From Pseudomonas triticicola (GTDB lineage: Bacteria > Pseudomonadota > Gammaproteobacteria > Pseudomonadales > Pseudomonadaceae): a stretch of DNA of 64,000 nt. A program made the position numbers and the translations under genes. Positions 12,579-25,595 of the stretch are shown piece after piece (position 1 is the stretch's first letter; every line of letters starts with the position of its first letter). A model generated the notes under the pieces. That model did not search any database and was not told where the DNA came from. It saw only the letters and a list, made by a program, of their open reading frames with translations. Location of the stretch: the NCBI RefSeq assembly GCF_019145375.1, contig NZ_JAHSTX010000002.1:624001-688000 (forward strand), given 5' to 3'.

Positions 12579-13792
12579 ACCTGAGAAACATCATCAAGCC
12601 GTACCCGTCGCCGCTGATCACCGGGCGTGGCATCGACCTCGACTTCCCGATGCTCGCCGGTTGCCTGGCGCTGCTGGGTCTGGGCCTGATCATGATCGCT
12701 TCGGCGTCCACCGAAGTGGCGGCGGCGCAGTCGGGCAGTCCGCTGTATTACATGATTCGCCACCTTATCTATGTAGTGCTGGGCCTGGGCGCGTGCATCG
12801 TCACCATGATGATTCCGATCGCCACCTGGCAGCGCCTCGGCTGGATGATGCTGATCGGTGCGTTCGGCCTGCTGGTGATGGTGATCATCCCCGGCATCGG
12901 TCGCGAAGTGAACGGTTCGATGCGCTGGATCGGTTTCAGCTTCTTCAACGTGCAGCCGTCGGAAATCGCCAAGGTGTTCGTGGTGATCTACCTCGCCGGT
13001 TATCTGGTGCGCCGGCAGAAAGAAGTACGCGAGAGCTGGATGGGCTTCTTCAAGCCGTTCATCGTCCTGCTGCCGATGGCCGGTCTGTTGCTGATGGAAC
13101 CGGACTTCGGTGCCACCGTAGTCATGATGGGCGCGGCGGCGGCGATGCTGTTTCTTGGCGGGGTCGGGCTGTTCCGTTTCTCGCTGATGGTGGTGCTGGC
13201 GGTTGGCGCGGTGGTTCTGCTGATCCAGATGCAGCCCTATCGAATGGCGCGTCTGACCAACTTCGCCGACCCATGGGCCGACCAGTTCGGCGCCGGTTAT
13301 CAGTTGTCGCAGGCCTTGATCGCGTTTGGTCGCGGCGAGTGGCTGGGCGTCGGCCTGGGCAACAGCGTGCAGAAGCAGTTCTACCTGCCGGAAGCGCACA
13401 CCGACTTCGTGTTCTCGGTACTCGCCGAAGAACTCGGTGCGGTCGGTTCGCTGTGCACCGTCGCGCTGTTCGTGTTCGTGTGTATTCGCGGCATGTACAT
13501 CGGCCTGTGGGCGGAGAAGGCCAAGCAGTTCTTTGCCGCTTACGTGGCTTACGGCTTGTCGTTCCTGTGGATTGGTCAGTTCCTGATCAACATCGGTGTG
13601 AACGTCGGCCTGCTGCCAACCAAGGGTCTGACCTTGCCGTTCCTCAGTTACGGCGGCAGCTCGCTGGTGATCTGCTGCGCCTGTCTGGGCCTGTTGCTGC
13701 GCATCGAGTGGGAGAGTCGAACCCACCTGGGCAGCGAAGAGATGGAATTCCAGGAGAGCGACTTCGCCGAGGAGCCGACTCATGGGCGCTAA
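12575..13792 (+). CDS. ftsW: Septal peptidoglycan glycosyltransferase FtsW
   Basis: A 405-residue SEDS-family integral membrane protein that polymerises lipid II at the septum in complex with FtsI. About ten membrane segments are seen, with the conserved QPSEIAK stretch, EAHTDFVFSVLAEELG and the C-terminal LPFLSYGGSSL motif. It overlaps murD by 4 nt and murG by 11 nt. Confidence 0.97.
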   Translation: MNLRNIIKPYPSPLITGRGIDLDFPMLAGCLALLGLGLIMIASASTEVAAAQSGSPLYYMIRHLIYVVLGLGACIVTMMIPIATWQRLGWMMLIGAFGLLVMVIIPGIGREVNGSMRWIGFSFFNVQPSEIAKVFVVIYLAGYLVRRQKEVRESWMGFFKPFIVLLPMAGLLLMEPDFGATVVMMGAAAAMLFLGGVGLFRFSLMVVLAVGAVVLLIQMQPYRMARLTNFADPWADQFGAGYQLSQALIAFGRGEWLGVGLGNSVQKQFYLPEAHTDFVFSVLAEELGAVGSLCTVALFVFVCIRGMYIGLWAEKAKQFFAAYVAYGLSFLWIGQFLINIGVNVGLLPTKGLTLPFLSYGGSSLVICCACLGLLLRIEWESRTHLGSEEMEFQESDFAEEPTHGR

Positions 13793-14844
13793 CGTATTGA
13801 TCATGGCCGGCGGTACCGGCGGCCACGTGTTCCCGGCGCTGGCCTGTGCCCGCGAGTTTCAGGCGCGCGGCTACACCGTGCACTGGCTCGGCACGCCACG
13901 CGGGATCGAAAACGAACTGGTTCCGGCGGCAGGGCTTGAACTGCACCGGATCGACGCCAGCGGTCTGCGCGGCAAGGGCAAGCTGTCGCTGCTCAAGGCG
14001 CCGCTGATGCTGCTGAAATCGGTGTGGCAGGCGCGGGCGATCATGCGCCGTCTGAAGCCGGTGTGTGTGGTTGGCTTCGGCGGTTATGTGACCGGCCCTG
14101 GTGGCCTTGCTGCGAAACTGGCTGGCGTGCCAGTGATCGTTCACGAGCAGAACGCTGTCGCCGGCACCGCCAATCGGTTGCTGGTGCCGTTCGCCGCCCG
14201 AGTGTGTGAAGCGTTCCCCGACACCTTTACTCTGTCGGACAGCCGCCGTACCACCGGTAATCCGGTGCGCAGCGAGCTGTTCCTCGACACATCGCGACCT
14301 GCGCTGGCCGGGCGCAAAGCGCGTTTGCTGATCCTTGGCGGCAGCCTGGGCGCAGAACCGTTGAACAAATTGCTGCCTGAAGCCCTGGCCCAAGTCGCTG
14401 CCGACCTGCGCCCGGAAGTGTTTCATCAGGCCGGCAAAAATCACGATGAAGTGACTGCCGAGCGTTACCGCGCCGTGGGTGTGGAAGCGCAGGTGCAGCC
14501 GTTCATCAAAGACATGGCCCAGGCCTATGGCTGGGCTGACCTGGTGGTGTGCCGCGCTGGCGCGTTGACCATCAGTGAGCTGGCGGCCGCCGGTCTGCCC
14601 TCGATGCTGGTGCCTTTGCCCCACGCGATCGACGATCACCAGACCCGCAACGCCGATTATTTGGCCCGCGAAGGCGCTGCCTTCCTGATGCCGCAAAGAA
14701 CGACTGGTGCCGCGGATCTTGCCGCGCGCCTGACAGAGGTCTTGATGCAACCGCAACGACTCGAAGCAATGGCCCAAGCGGCCCGCCGACTGGCCAAACC
14801 CGATGCCACCCGTAGCGTGGTCGATACCTGTCTGGAGGTGGCCC

Positions 14845-14852
<8 letters not shown>
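13782..14852 (+). CDS. murG: Lipid II synthase (N-acetylglucosaminyltransferase) MurG
   Basis: A 356-residue peripheral GT28 enzyme that transfers GlcNAc to lipid I at the inner leaflet. The N-terminal [12 protein letters not shown] loop, the [10 protein letters not shown] region and the nucleotide-sugar-binding segment [13 protein letters not shown] are all present. It overlaps ftsW by 11 nt and murC by 8 nt. Confidence 0.97.
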
Positions 14853-17276
<2,424 letters not shown>

Positions 17277-17280
17277 GACC

Positions 17281-18147
17281 ATGCAAGGCGCTCATCTCAG
17301 ACATCAGCCACCCGCACCCGGCCGCAAGCCGGTGCCGCGGGGTGCCAGCCGAATGGTGGCGAAAGAGCCGATGTCCGCGCGCCTGCCGAAAGCCAATTTC
17401 AGCTTTCTGAAAAGCCTGTTCTGGCCAGTGCTGCTGGTAGCACTGGGCTTTGGTACGTACGAAGGCGCGCAGCGTTTGCTGCCGTACGCCGACCGGCCGA
17501 TCAGCAAGATCGCGGTGCAGGGCGACCTCAGCTACATCAGCCAGCAGGCGGTGCAGCAGCGGATCGCGCCGTTCGTGGCGTCGAGCTTCTTCACCATCGA
17601 CCTCGCCGGCATGCGCAAAGAGCTGGAACAGATGCCATGGATCGCTCATGCCGAAGTGCGCCGGGTGTGGCCGGACCAGGTGGTGATCAGCCTCGAAGAG
17701 CAATTGCCGGTGGCCCGATGGGGCGACGAGTCGCTGCTGAACAATCAGGGTCAGGCGTTCACGCCCAAGGAACTGGCGAATTACGAACACCTGCCGCAGC
17801 TGTTCGGCCCACAACGGGCTCAGCAGCAGGTGATGCAGCAGTATCAGGTGCTGAGCCAGATGTTGCGCCCGCTGGGTTTTTCGATTGCACGCCTGGAATT
17901 GCGTGAACGCGGCAGCTGGTTCCTGACCACCGGTGCCGGCAGTTCCGGCCCCGGCATCGAGTTGCTGCTGGGACGCGGCAACCTGGTGGAAAAGATGCGC
18001 CGCTTCATCGCCATCTATGACAAGACGCTGAAAGAGCAGATTACGAACATTGCGCGCATCGATCTGCGCTACGCCAACGGCCTCGCTGTTGGCTGGCGGG
18101 AACCCGTAGCGCCGACGACAGCCCAACCCGCTGTCGCAAAGAATTAA
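17281..18147 (+). CDS. ftsQ: Cell division protein FtsQ
   Basis: 288 residues from the ATG at 17281, 4 nt after ddlB. It has a basic cytoplasmic N-terminus, one membrane segment (about residues 43-60, [15 protein letters not shown]), then a POTRA domain starting at about [14 protein letters not shown] and an FtsQ/DivIB domain. It recruits FtsL and FtsB to the divisome. The longer frame from 17242 overlaps ddlB and is unlikely. Confidence 0.95.
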   Translation: MQGAHLRHQPPAPGRKPVPRGASRMVAKEPMSARLPKANFSFLKSLFWPVLLVALGFGTYEGAQRLLPYADRPISKIAVQGDLSYISQQAVQQRIAPFVASSFFTIDLAGMRKELEQMPWIAHAEVRRVWPDQVVISLEEQLPVARWGDESLLNNQGQAFTPKELANYEHLPQLFGPQRAQQQVMQQYQVLSQMLRPLGFSIARLELRERGSWFLTTGAGSSGPGIELLLGRGNLVEKMRRFIAIYDKTLKEQITNIARIDLRYANGLAVGWREPVAPTTAQPAVAKN

Positions 18148-18162
18148 GAAGAGGCAGGACCC

Positions 18163-19422
18163 ATGGCAAACGTGCAAAGCGGCAAAATGATCGTCGGTCT
18201 GGATATCGGCACCTCCAAAGTGGTGGCGCTGGTAGGCGAGGTCGCGGACGACGGCCAGCTGGAAATCGTCGGGATCGGCACGCATCCGTCCCGCGGCCTG
18301 AAGAAGGGCGTGGTGGTCAACATCGAATCCACCGTGCAGTCGATCCAGCGCGCGATCGAAGAAGCCCAGCTGATGGCCGGCTGCCGCATTCACTCGGCGT
18401 TCGTCGGCGTGGCCGGCAATCACATCCGCAGCCTGAACTCCCACGGCATCGTCGCGATCCGTGATCGCGAAGTCAGCTCGGCGGACCTTGAGCGTGTGCT
18501 CGACGCCGCTCAGGCCGTGGCGATCCCGGCTGACCAGCGCGTGCTGCACACCCTGCCGCAGGATTACGTGATCGATAACCAGGAAGGCGTGCGCGAGCCG
18601 CTGGGCATGTCCGGCGTGCGTCTGGAAGCCAAGGTTCACGTGGTCACCTGCGCCGTCAACGCTGCGCAGAACATTGAAAAATGCGTGCGCCGCTGCGGTC
18701 TGGAGATCGACGACATCATCCTCGAGCAACTGGCCTCGGCCTACTCGGTGCTGACCGACGACGAAAAAGAACTGGGCGTGTGCCTGGTCGACATCGGCGG
18801 CGGCACCACCGACATTGCGATCTTCACCGAGGGCGCGATCCGTCACACCGCGGTAATCCCGATTGCCGGTGATCAAGTGACCAACGACATCGCCATGGCG
18901 TTGCGCACTCCGACCCAGTACGCCGAAGAGATCAAGATCCGTTACGCCTGCGCCCTGGCCAAACTGGCCGGTGCCGGCGAAACCATCAAGGTGCCGAGCG
19001 TTGGCGACCGTCCACCGCGCGAACTGTCGCGTCAGGCCCTGGCCGAAGTGGTCGAGCCGCGTTACGACGAACTGTTCACCCTGATCCAGGCTGAGCTGCG
19101 TCGCAGCGGCTACGAAGACCTGATCCCGGCGGGCATCGTGCTCACCGGCGGTACGTCGAAAATGGAAGGCGCCACTGAACTGGCCGAAGAGATCTTCCAC
19201 ATGCCGGTGCGCCTCGGTGTACCGCATGGCGTGAAAGGTCTGGATGACGTGGTACGCAACCCGATTTATTCCACTGGCGTCGGTTTGTTGATGTACGGCC
19301 TGCAGAAGCAGTCCGACGGAGTTTCGTTCTCCGGCATCGGCAGCCGCGACAGCTACAGCAGCGAAGAGCCTCAGGCGCCGCTGCTGGACCGACTGAAAAA
19401 GTGGGTTCAGGGCAACTTTTAA
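18163..19422 (+). CDS. ftsA: Cell division protein FtsA
   Basis: A 419-residue actin-like ATPase that tethers FtsZ filaments to the membrane. The phosphate-1 loop VGLDIGTSKVVALVG, the phosphate-2 segment VDIGGGTTDIAIF, the adenosine motif VLTGGTSKMEG, and a C-terminal amphipathic membrane-targeting helix (LLDRLKKWVQGNF) are all present. A GGCAGGA ribosome site precedes the ATG. Confidence 0.97.
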   Translation: MANVQSGKMIVGLDIGTSKVVALVGEVADDGQLEIVGIGTHPSRGLKKGVVVNIESTVQSIQRAIEEAQLMAGCRIHSAFVGVAGNHIRSLNSHGIVAIRDREVSSADLERVLDAAQAVAIPADQRVLHTLPQDYVIDNQEGVREPLGMSGVRLEAKVHVVTCAVNAAQNIEKCVRRCGLEIDDIILEQLASAYSVLTDDEKELGVCLVDIGGGTTDIAIFTEGAIRHTAVIPIAGDQVTNDIAMALRTPTQYAEEIKIRYACALAKLAGAGETIKVPSVGDRPPRELSRQALAEVVEPRYDELFTLIQAELRRSGYEDLIPAGIVLTGGTSKMEGATELAEEIFHMPVRLGVPHGVKGLDDVVRNPIYSTGVGLLMYGLQKQSDGVSFSGIGSRDSYSSEEPQAPLLDRLKKWVQGNF

Positions 19423-19525
19423 AAGCAGCCTGGAGCGACAAGCTTCAAGCGGCAAGCAACTGCAGTAGATACACCGCTACAAACAGCAGTAGGCGAAAAA
19501 ACTAGAGAATGTAAGGAGAGGGAAA

Positions 19526-20722
19526 ATGTTCGAACTCGTAGACAACATCCCCGCAAGCCCGGTAATCAAAGTTATCGGTGTCGGCGGTGGCGGCGGCAAC
19601 GCTGTCAATCACATGGTCAAGAGCAACATCGAAGGCGTTGAATTCATCTGCGCCAACACCGATGCTCAAGCGCTGAAAAACATCGGCGCGCGGACCATCC
19701 TGCAACTGGGCACCGGCGTGACCAAAGGCCTGGGTGCCGGCGCCAATCCTGAGGTCGGCCGTCAAGCCGCTCTGGAAGACCGCGAGCGCATCGCTGAAGT
19801 GCTGGCCGGCACCAACATGGTGTTCATCACCACCGGCATGGGCGGCGGTACCGGTACCGGCGCAGCGCCGATCATCGCCGAAGTGGCCAAGGAAATGGGC
19901 ATCCTGACCGTTGCGGTCGTGACCCGTCCGTTCCCGTTCGAAGGCCGCAAGCGTATGCAGATCGCCGACGAAGGCATTCGCATGCTCTCGGAAAGCGTCG
20001 ACTCGCTGATCACCATTCCGAACGAAAAACTGCTGACCATCCTCGGCAAAGACGCAAGCCTCTTGTCGGCTTTCGCCAAGGCTGACGATGTTCTGGCCGG
20101 TGCCGTTCGCGGTATCTCCGACATCATCAAGCGTCCGGGCATGATCAACGTCGACTTCGCCGACGTGCGCACCGTGATGAGCGAAATGGGCATGGCGATG
20201 ATGGGCACTGGCTGCGCCAGCGGTCCGAACCGTGCACGTGAAGCTACCGAAGCGGCAATCCGCAACCCGCTGCTGGAAGACGTCAACCTGCAAGGCGCGC
20301 GCGGTATTCTGGTGAACATCACCGCCGGTCCTGACCTGTCCCTGGGTGAGTACTCCGACGTTGGTTCGATCATCGAAGCGTTCGCTTCCGAGCACGCGAT
20401 GGTCAAGGTCGGTACTGTTATCGATCCGGACATGCGCGACGAGCTGCACGTAACCGTGGTTGCCACCGGTCTGGGCGCGAAAATCGAGAAGCCTGTGAAG
20501 GTCATCGACAACACCGTTCACACTTCCATGGCTTCGGCGCAGGTGCAACAACCAGCTCCGGCCCGTCAGGATCAGCCAGCGGTGAACTACCGTGATCTGG
20601 ACCGTCCGACCGTCATGCGCAACCAGGCTCAGGCCGGTGCTGCGGCTGCCGCGAAGATGAATCCGCAGGATGACCTGGACTACCTGGACATTCCGGCATT
20701 CCTGCGTCGTCAGGCCGATTGA
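19526..20722 (+). CDS. ftsZ: Cell division GTPase FtsZ
   Basis: A 398-residue tubulin-like GTPase that forms the Z ring. It has the GVGGGGGNAVNHM N-terminal loop, the tubulin signature GGGTGTGAAP, and the C-terminal conserved peptide LDIPAFLRRQ that binds FtsA and ZipA. A strong GGAGAGGG ribosome site precedes the ATG. The 103-bp gap after ftsA includes a fragment resembling a dispersed Pseudomonas repeat (near 19436-19456). Confidence 0.98.
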   Translation: MFELVDNIPASPVIKVIGVGGGGGNAVNHMVKSNIEGVEFICANTDAQALKNIGARTILQLGTGVTKGLGAGANPEVGRQAALEDRERIAEVLAGTNMVFITTGMGGGTGTGAAPIIAEVAKEMGILTVAVVTRPFPFEGRKRMQIADEGIRMLSESVDSLITIPNEKLLTILGKDASLLSAFAKADDVLAGAVRGISDIIKRPGMINVDFADVRTVMSEMGMAMMGTGCASGPNRAREATEAAIRNPLLEDVNLQGARGILVNITAGPDLSLGEYSDVGSIIEAFASEHAMVKVGTVIDPDMRDELHVTVVATGLGAKIEKPVKVIDNTVHTSMASAQVQQPAPARQDQPAVNYRDLDRPTVMRNQAQAGAAAAAKMNPQDDLDYLDIPAFLRRQAD

Positions 20723-20798
20723 TGGAATGTATCAGGGCTATGAAGGTGATTGGTGTTCAGCAAAGGCATGGTCTGCTATCATCGCCAGCCTTTGTTGA

Positions 20799-21746
<948 letters not shown>

Positions 21747-21770
21747 GTAAAAAACCTCTCTAGTTTTTTG

Positions 21771-21797
21771 AAGGCCATCCTCGGATGGCCTTTTTTT
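21771..21797 (+). terminator. Rho-independent terminator after lpxC
   Basis: AAGGCCATCC-TC-GGATGGCC hairpin followed by seven T residues, 25 nt after the lpxC stop. It closes the dcw cluster. Confidence 0.9.
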
Positions 21798-21869
21798 ATG
21801 CCTGCGGTTTCTCTGGTGCCTGATCAGGCGTCTTCGCGAGCAGGCGGCGGTGCCATCACCTTGGAAACA

Positions 21870-23378
21870 TCAGGCTGACACCACAACGCGATTGCGCCCG
21901 CCTTCCTTGGCCTGATACAACGCCTTGTCCGCTGCAAACAACAACTGCTCCAGTGTCATCTCGCTCGCCGATGTCCAGGTGGCGATGCCGATACTCACGG
22001 TCATCGCCCGCTCAGCGCCTTCGACCCAGGGCAAATTTTCCACAGCCTGGCGAATCTGCTCGGCGATCTGCTGCGCCCCGGCGCTGTCGGTCTCGGCGAG
22101 AATCACCGAAAACTCTTCACCGCCATACCGCGCGACCAGATCCGCCGGGCGTCGCACGTTCGCGGTGATTACCCTGGCCAGTTCACGCAAGACCTGATCC
22201 CCAGCCTGATGGCCATGGCGATCATTGAAGGCCTTGAAGTGGTCGGCATCGATCATCATCACCGACAGCGGCTGGCCCGAGCGCTGGGCGCGGAACCATT
22301 CGTGGCGCAGGGTCTGGTCGAGCATGCGCCGGTTGGCCACACCGGTCAGGTCATCGGTGGCAGCCAGTTGCGCCAGTTCGCGTTCGGCGCGATGGCGCAA
22401 ACGCAGTTCCCGGCCGAGCAGCCACGTCAGCCACAACAACCCCAGGCACAACACGCCGGTGGCGCCGCTGATCAGGATCGCCGTGCGGCGCCAGGTGCCG
22501 AACACTTCCTCGCTGGACAGCGCCACCATCACGGTCAACGGCAGATTGCCGACCCGCGAGTAGGTATAGAGCCGCCGTTGTTTATCCATGCTCGAAGTGC
22601 TGGTGAAACTGCCGCTGCCATCGCGGTCGCTGAGAATGCGCACGACGTTGGGGCGGTTGCCGAAACTCTTGCCGACCGAATCGCTCTGCAGATACGGCTT
22701 CTGCGCGAGCAGCACGCCATCGCTGTTGATGATGTTCAACGTGCTGTCGGTGCCGATGTCGAGGCTTTTGAACAGGTCGTCGAAGTAGTCGAGTTTCAGC
22801 GACGCCACCGCCACGCCGAGAAATTCGCCGGTCTGCGAGGAGATGCGCCGGCTGAAGCTGATGCGCCACTGATCGGCCTCTTCGCAATCGCAGCGGGTCT
22901 TGAACGGTCGGCTGATAAACATGCCGATGTCGCGGTTGAATGCGTGGGCGAGAAAATAATCGCGATCGGCGAAATTGCCCGGTTTCGCTTCGATGCGCGA
23001 GGAGTTGGCGATCACCTCGCCGTGTTTGTCGAGCAGCAGGATGTCGCCCTTGAAGCGCGCGGTGGCAGAGCGATCAAACAGTGCCAGATGGCGGATCTGC
23101 GGCGAGACGTTCTGCAGGTCGTCACGCTGAGCGGCGGCGATCAGGCCTTGCAGCGTCAGGTCGTACAACTCGACGGTGCGCAGCACGTCGGCATCGATCA
23201 ATTGCGCGATGGTCGTGGCGCGGCGCGTGGCGACTTCCTGTGCACTGGCGTACTCGCGGATCAGCAGGAAGGTAACGATGCACACCATCGCAATCACGGT
23301 CAGCAGGCTGCCGAGGATCAGCAGGCGCTCGGGGCGACCGGTAAGGCCTGTGATGGAAGGCGTGCGGCTGGCGATCAT
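21870..23378 (-). CDS. Membrane-bound sensor diguanylate cyclase (dCACHE-GGDEF)
   Basis: 502 residues. An N-terminal membrane segment (about residues 18-42) is followed by a periplasmic double-CACHE-like sensor domain, a second membrane segment (about 300-325), and a GGDEF domain. The active-site motif is GGEEF at about residue 420, with an intact allosteric I-site (RPAD, five residues upstream), so it should make c-di-GMP and be feedback-inhibited. There is no EAL domain. It is a single gene, convergent with lpxC. The ligand cannot be read from sequence. Confidence 0.9.
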   Translation of the reverse strand: MIASRTPSITGLTGRPERLLILGSLLTVIAMVCIVTFLLIREYASAQEVATRRATTIAQLIDADVLRTVELYDLTLQGLIAAAQRDDLQNVSPQIRHLALFDRSATARFKGDILLLDKHGEVIANSSRIEAKPGNFADRDYFLAHAFNRDIGMFISRPFKTRCDCEEADQWRISFSRRISSQTGEFLGVAVASLKLDYFDDLFKSLDIGTDSTLNIINSDGVLLAQKPYLQSDSVGKSFGNRPNVVRILSDRDGSGSFTSTSSMDKQRRLYTYSRVGNLPLTVMVALSSEEVFGTWRRTAILISGATGVLCLGLLWLTWLLGRELRLRHRAERELAQLAATDDLTGVANRRMLDQTLRHEWFRAQRSGQPLSVMMIDADHFKAFNDRHGHQAGDQVLRELARVITANVRRPADLVARYGGEEFSVILAETDSAGAQQIAEQIRQAVENLPWVEGAERAMTVSIGIATWTSASEMTLEQLLFAADKALYQAKEGGRNRVVVSA

Positions 23379-23434
23379 GATGGGGAGCCGGTTGGAGTGG
23401 TTTCATAAGCTTAGTTGGGCTGACGCCGGACGAA

Positions 23435-23528
23435 CCTGTGGGAGCGAGCCTGCTCGCGAAAGCGGTGTGTCATTCAACACAGATGTTGACTGACAATCAG
23501 CTTTCGCGAGCAGGCTCGCTCCCACAGG
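23435..23528. repeat. Inverted pair of REP-like palindromes (family A)
   Basis: CCTGTGGGAGCGAGCCTGCT at 23435 and its inverted copy ending at 23528 flank about 35 bp. The same unit recurs at 33516-33594 and 39604-39676. Such inverted pairs are typical extragenic elements of fluorescent pseudomonads. Confidence 0.85.
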
Positions 23529-23563
23529 GTAGATCACAGGATCTGTAAAGCGCAGCGCCGATC

Positions 23564-24880
23564 TTAGAAGACGTTGACCGGGTAGTCGATGATCACGCGG
23601 TATTCATCTGTATCCGAATCAATCGCGCCGTAGCCGTTGCCGCCACGGTTGGTGGCCCATTGCAGGCGCATCGCGAGGTCCTTGGCCTGGCCGCTTTGTA
23701 CGACGTACTGCAAATCGATGTCGCGTTCCCAATGCTTGGCGTTGCGGCCATCGGCGCTGTACCAGCTCGAATAGCCTGCGCTGTCCGGGTCAGCTTTGGT
23801 CAGATCCAGCGTGCCGCGTGAATAAGACAGCGCCGAAGTCAGGCCGGGGATGCCGACACCGGTGAAGTCATAAGCGTACTTGAGCTTCCAGGAACGTTCG
23901 TTCGGGCCGTTGAAGTCCGAGTATTGCTGAGAGTTGTCCAGATAAACGCTGTCGCCCTGGCTGATGTAGTCGAACGGCGTGTTGCCGTTCACGCGTTGGT
24001 ACGCGGCGGTGACGCTGTGGCTGCCGATGCCGACGGTGAGGTGCGCGCTCCAGGTGTTGTTGTCGATGTCGCCGAGCAGCGCATCGCCGGTGTCCTGCGT
24101 GTGATAGGAGTGCAGGCCCGGGTTGAGGCTGACCAGATCGTTCAGTCGCCAGGTGTAGTCGAGGTCGTAGTAGTACTGGTTCCAGATGTCCTTGAGCTCG
24201 GACGCGTAAAGACTGCTGGTCAGGCCCTCAACGCCGCTCCAGGACACACCGGCCCAGTTCAGGTGCTGGCTGTCATCGCCGTCTGCCAGCGTGCCGTAGG
24301 ACGTGCCGATTCGCGTGTGTCCACTTTGGTTATACGGCTTGGTGAAGCTGGCCTGGCCGCCTTCGATCAGCCAGCCGTCAAAGCTGTGGTTGCTCAGGCT
24401 GATGCCACGAAAGCTCTGCGGCAGCATGCGCGTGTCGCCGCCGGCAATCACCGGGTTGGTGAGGAACAGATCACCGGCCTTCAACTCGGTATCGAAGGCG
24501 CGCAACTTCAACGTCCCGCCTGCGGTGGAGAACGAGCCCGGCGCTTTGCCGTTGCCATCGCTGATCGGCAGGATGCTCGAACCGTCGGTCCCGCCTCCGC
24601 CATCGAGTTTCAAGCCGAGCATGGCATGGGCATCGACGCCGAAGCCGACCGTGCCTTCGGTGTAGCCAGACTGGAACACGCCGAGAAAACCCTGACCCCA
24701 CTCGATATTGTCGTCCGCCTTCTGCAAGCGGTTGCGATTCATGTAGTAGTTGCGGGCGTTGAGGTTGAGGCTCGAACCTGCGACGAAGCCTTGTTGGGCA
24801 GGCTCATCGGCGTGGGCGGCGGGGGCAATCGTTGCGGCAAATGCAATGAACAGCGGTGTGAGGCGGGCAGGGTAAAACAC
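23564..24880 (-). CDS. OprD-family outer-membrane porin
   Basis: 438 residues with a 24-residue signal peptide ending AAHA and a mature N-terminus of DEPAQQGFV. The early [30 protein letters not shown], then [11 protein letters not shown], are hallmarks of the OprD/OpdX substrate-specific porins, which form 18-stranded barrels for amino acids, peptides or aromatic acids. It ends in Phe, as outer-membrane barrels do. GTG start. Substrate not predictable. It sits alone with its own promoter region. Confidence 0.88.
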   Translation of the reverse strand: MFYPARLTPLFIAFAATIAPAAHADEPAQQGFVAGSSLNLNARNYYMNRNRLQKADDNIEWGQGFLGVFQSGYTEGTVGFGVDAHAMLGLKLDGGGGTDGSSILPISDGNGKAPGSFSTAGGTLKLRAFDTELKAGDLFLTNPVIAGGDTRMLPQSFRGISLSNHSFDGWLIEGGQASFTKPYNQSGHTRIGTSYGTLADGDDSQHLNWAGVSWSGVEGLTSSLYASELKDIWNQYYYDLDYTWRLNDLVSLNPGLHSYHTQDTGDALLGDIDNNTWSAHLTVGIGSHSVTAAYQRVNGNTPFDYISQGDSVYLDNSQQYSDFNGPNERSWKLKYAYDFTGVGIPGLTSALSYSRGTLDLTKADPDSAGYSSWYSADGRNAKHWERDIDLQYVVQSGQAKDLAMRLQWATNRGGNGYGAIDSDTDEYRVIIDYPVNVF

Positions 24881-24980
24881 GTGCGGTGGAGCTCCTTGGG
24901 TCAGCGGGCCGCTCTGGTTCTTGAGCGGCTTGATGTTTCTTGTTGTTACAGACGCACCAGAAGGCTTTCAGACCACAACG

Positions 24981-25009
24981 AAAAAAGGCCGCTGAATGGC
25001 AGCGGCCTA
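24981..25009 (-). terminator. Terminator of the small secreted protein gene
   Basis: On the minus strand, GGCCGCTG and AGCGGCC flank a 6-nt loop and are followed by a run of six T residues, about 65 nt after the stop of the gene at 25075-25296. Confidence 0.8.
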
Positions 25010-25074
25010 GAGTGACGACGGTTGAACGGGAAGAGCCAAACAACCGCGTCGAGGGAAACCTTTCGCGGTGCGAC

Positions 25075-25296
25075 TCAGCTGTCTTTCTCGAGCGCTTGAG
25101 CCTGGGAAGTAGCGGCCTGCGGGGATTGCGTCGCGTCTTGAGCCTTGGCCATCACTTCGGCCTGATGCTGATCGAATGCCTGCGCGCGCGCGACTCTTTG
25201 CGCGACGAACGTTTGCGATTCTTCAGCCATCGCCATCGGCGACAGAATCAATGAGGACAAAACGAATGCGCTGGCAATACCCATACTGTTGGACAT
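25075..25296 (-). CDS. Small secreted protein of unknown function
   Basis: 73 residues with a clear signal peptide ending PMAMA (about residue 24). The mature part is about 49 residues, rich in Gln and Ala and predicted helical (FVAQRVARAQAFDQHQAE). No family recognised. The downstream terminator and a ribosome site (GAAGGTT) before the ATG support a real gene. It may be a periplasmic or stress-related small protein, but this is not shown by sequence. Confidence 0.65.
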   Translation of the reverse strand: MSNSMGIASAFVLSSLILSPMAMAEESQTFVAQRVARAQAFDQHQAEVMAKAQDATQSPQAATSQAQALEKDS

Positions 25297-25448
25297 CTTG
25301 AAAACCTTCTCGCTTGGCGAGTGCTGTTTGGTGCGGGCAAAGATAAGGTTGCCGGGGGTTGGGAAACAGCGTGATTTTCATAAATGACTGTTACAGCAAA
25401 AGCAAAGATCGGCACGGGTAACAACCCGGTCTGTGCGTGATGGTGGCC

Positions 25449-25581
25449 TGTGGCGAGGGGATTTATCCCCGTTGGGCTGCGAAGCGGCCCCAAGAATTCC
25501 AGCCTCAAAGATTCTTGGATCTTGTGCACAGGATTTGCGACTGCTGCGCAGCCGAGCGGGGATAAATCCCCTCGCCACAGG
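25449..25581. repeat. Inverted pair of REP-like palindromes (family B)
   Basis: TGTGGCGAGGGGATTTATCC at 25449 and the inverted GGGATAAATCCCCTCGCCAC ending near 25579 enclose about 90 bp. This is another dispersed repeat family of fluorescent pseudomonads. It fills most of the 300-bp gap between the small secreted gene and the histidine kinase. Confidence 0.85.
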
Positions 25582-25595
25582 GCTTGGCTGAGCAT

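Noticed and set aside
12445..13800. 451-codon plus-strand frame overlapping ftsW
   Set aside because: It is an out-of-frame reading of murD and ftsW, Arg/Gly-rich, with no domain.
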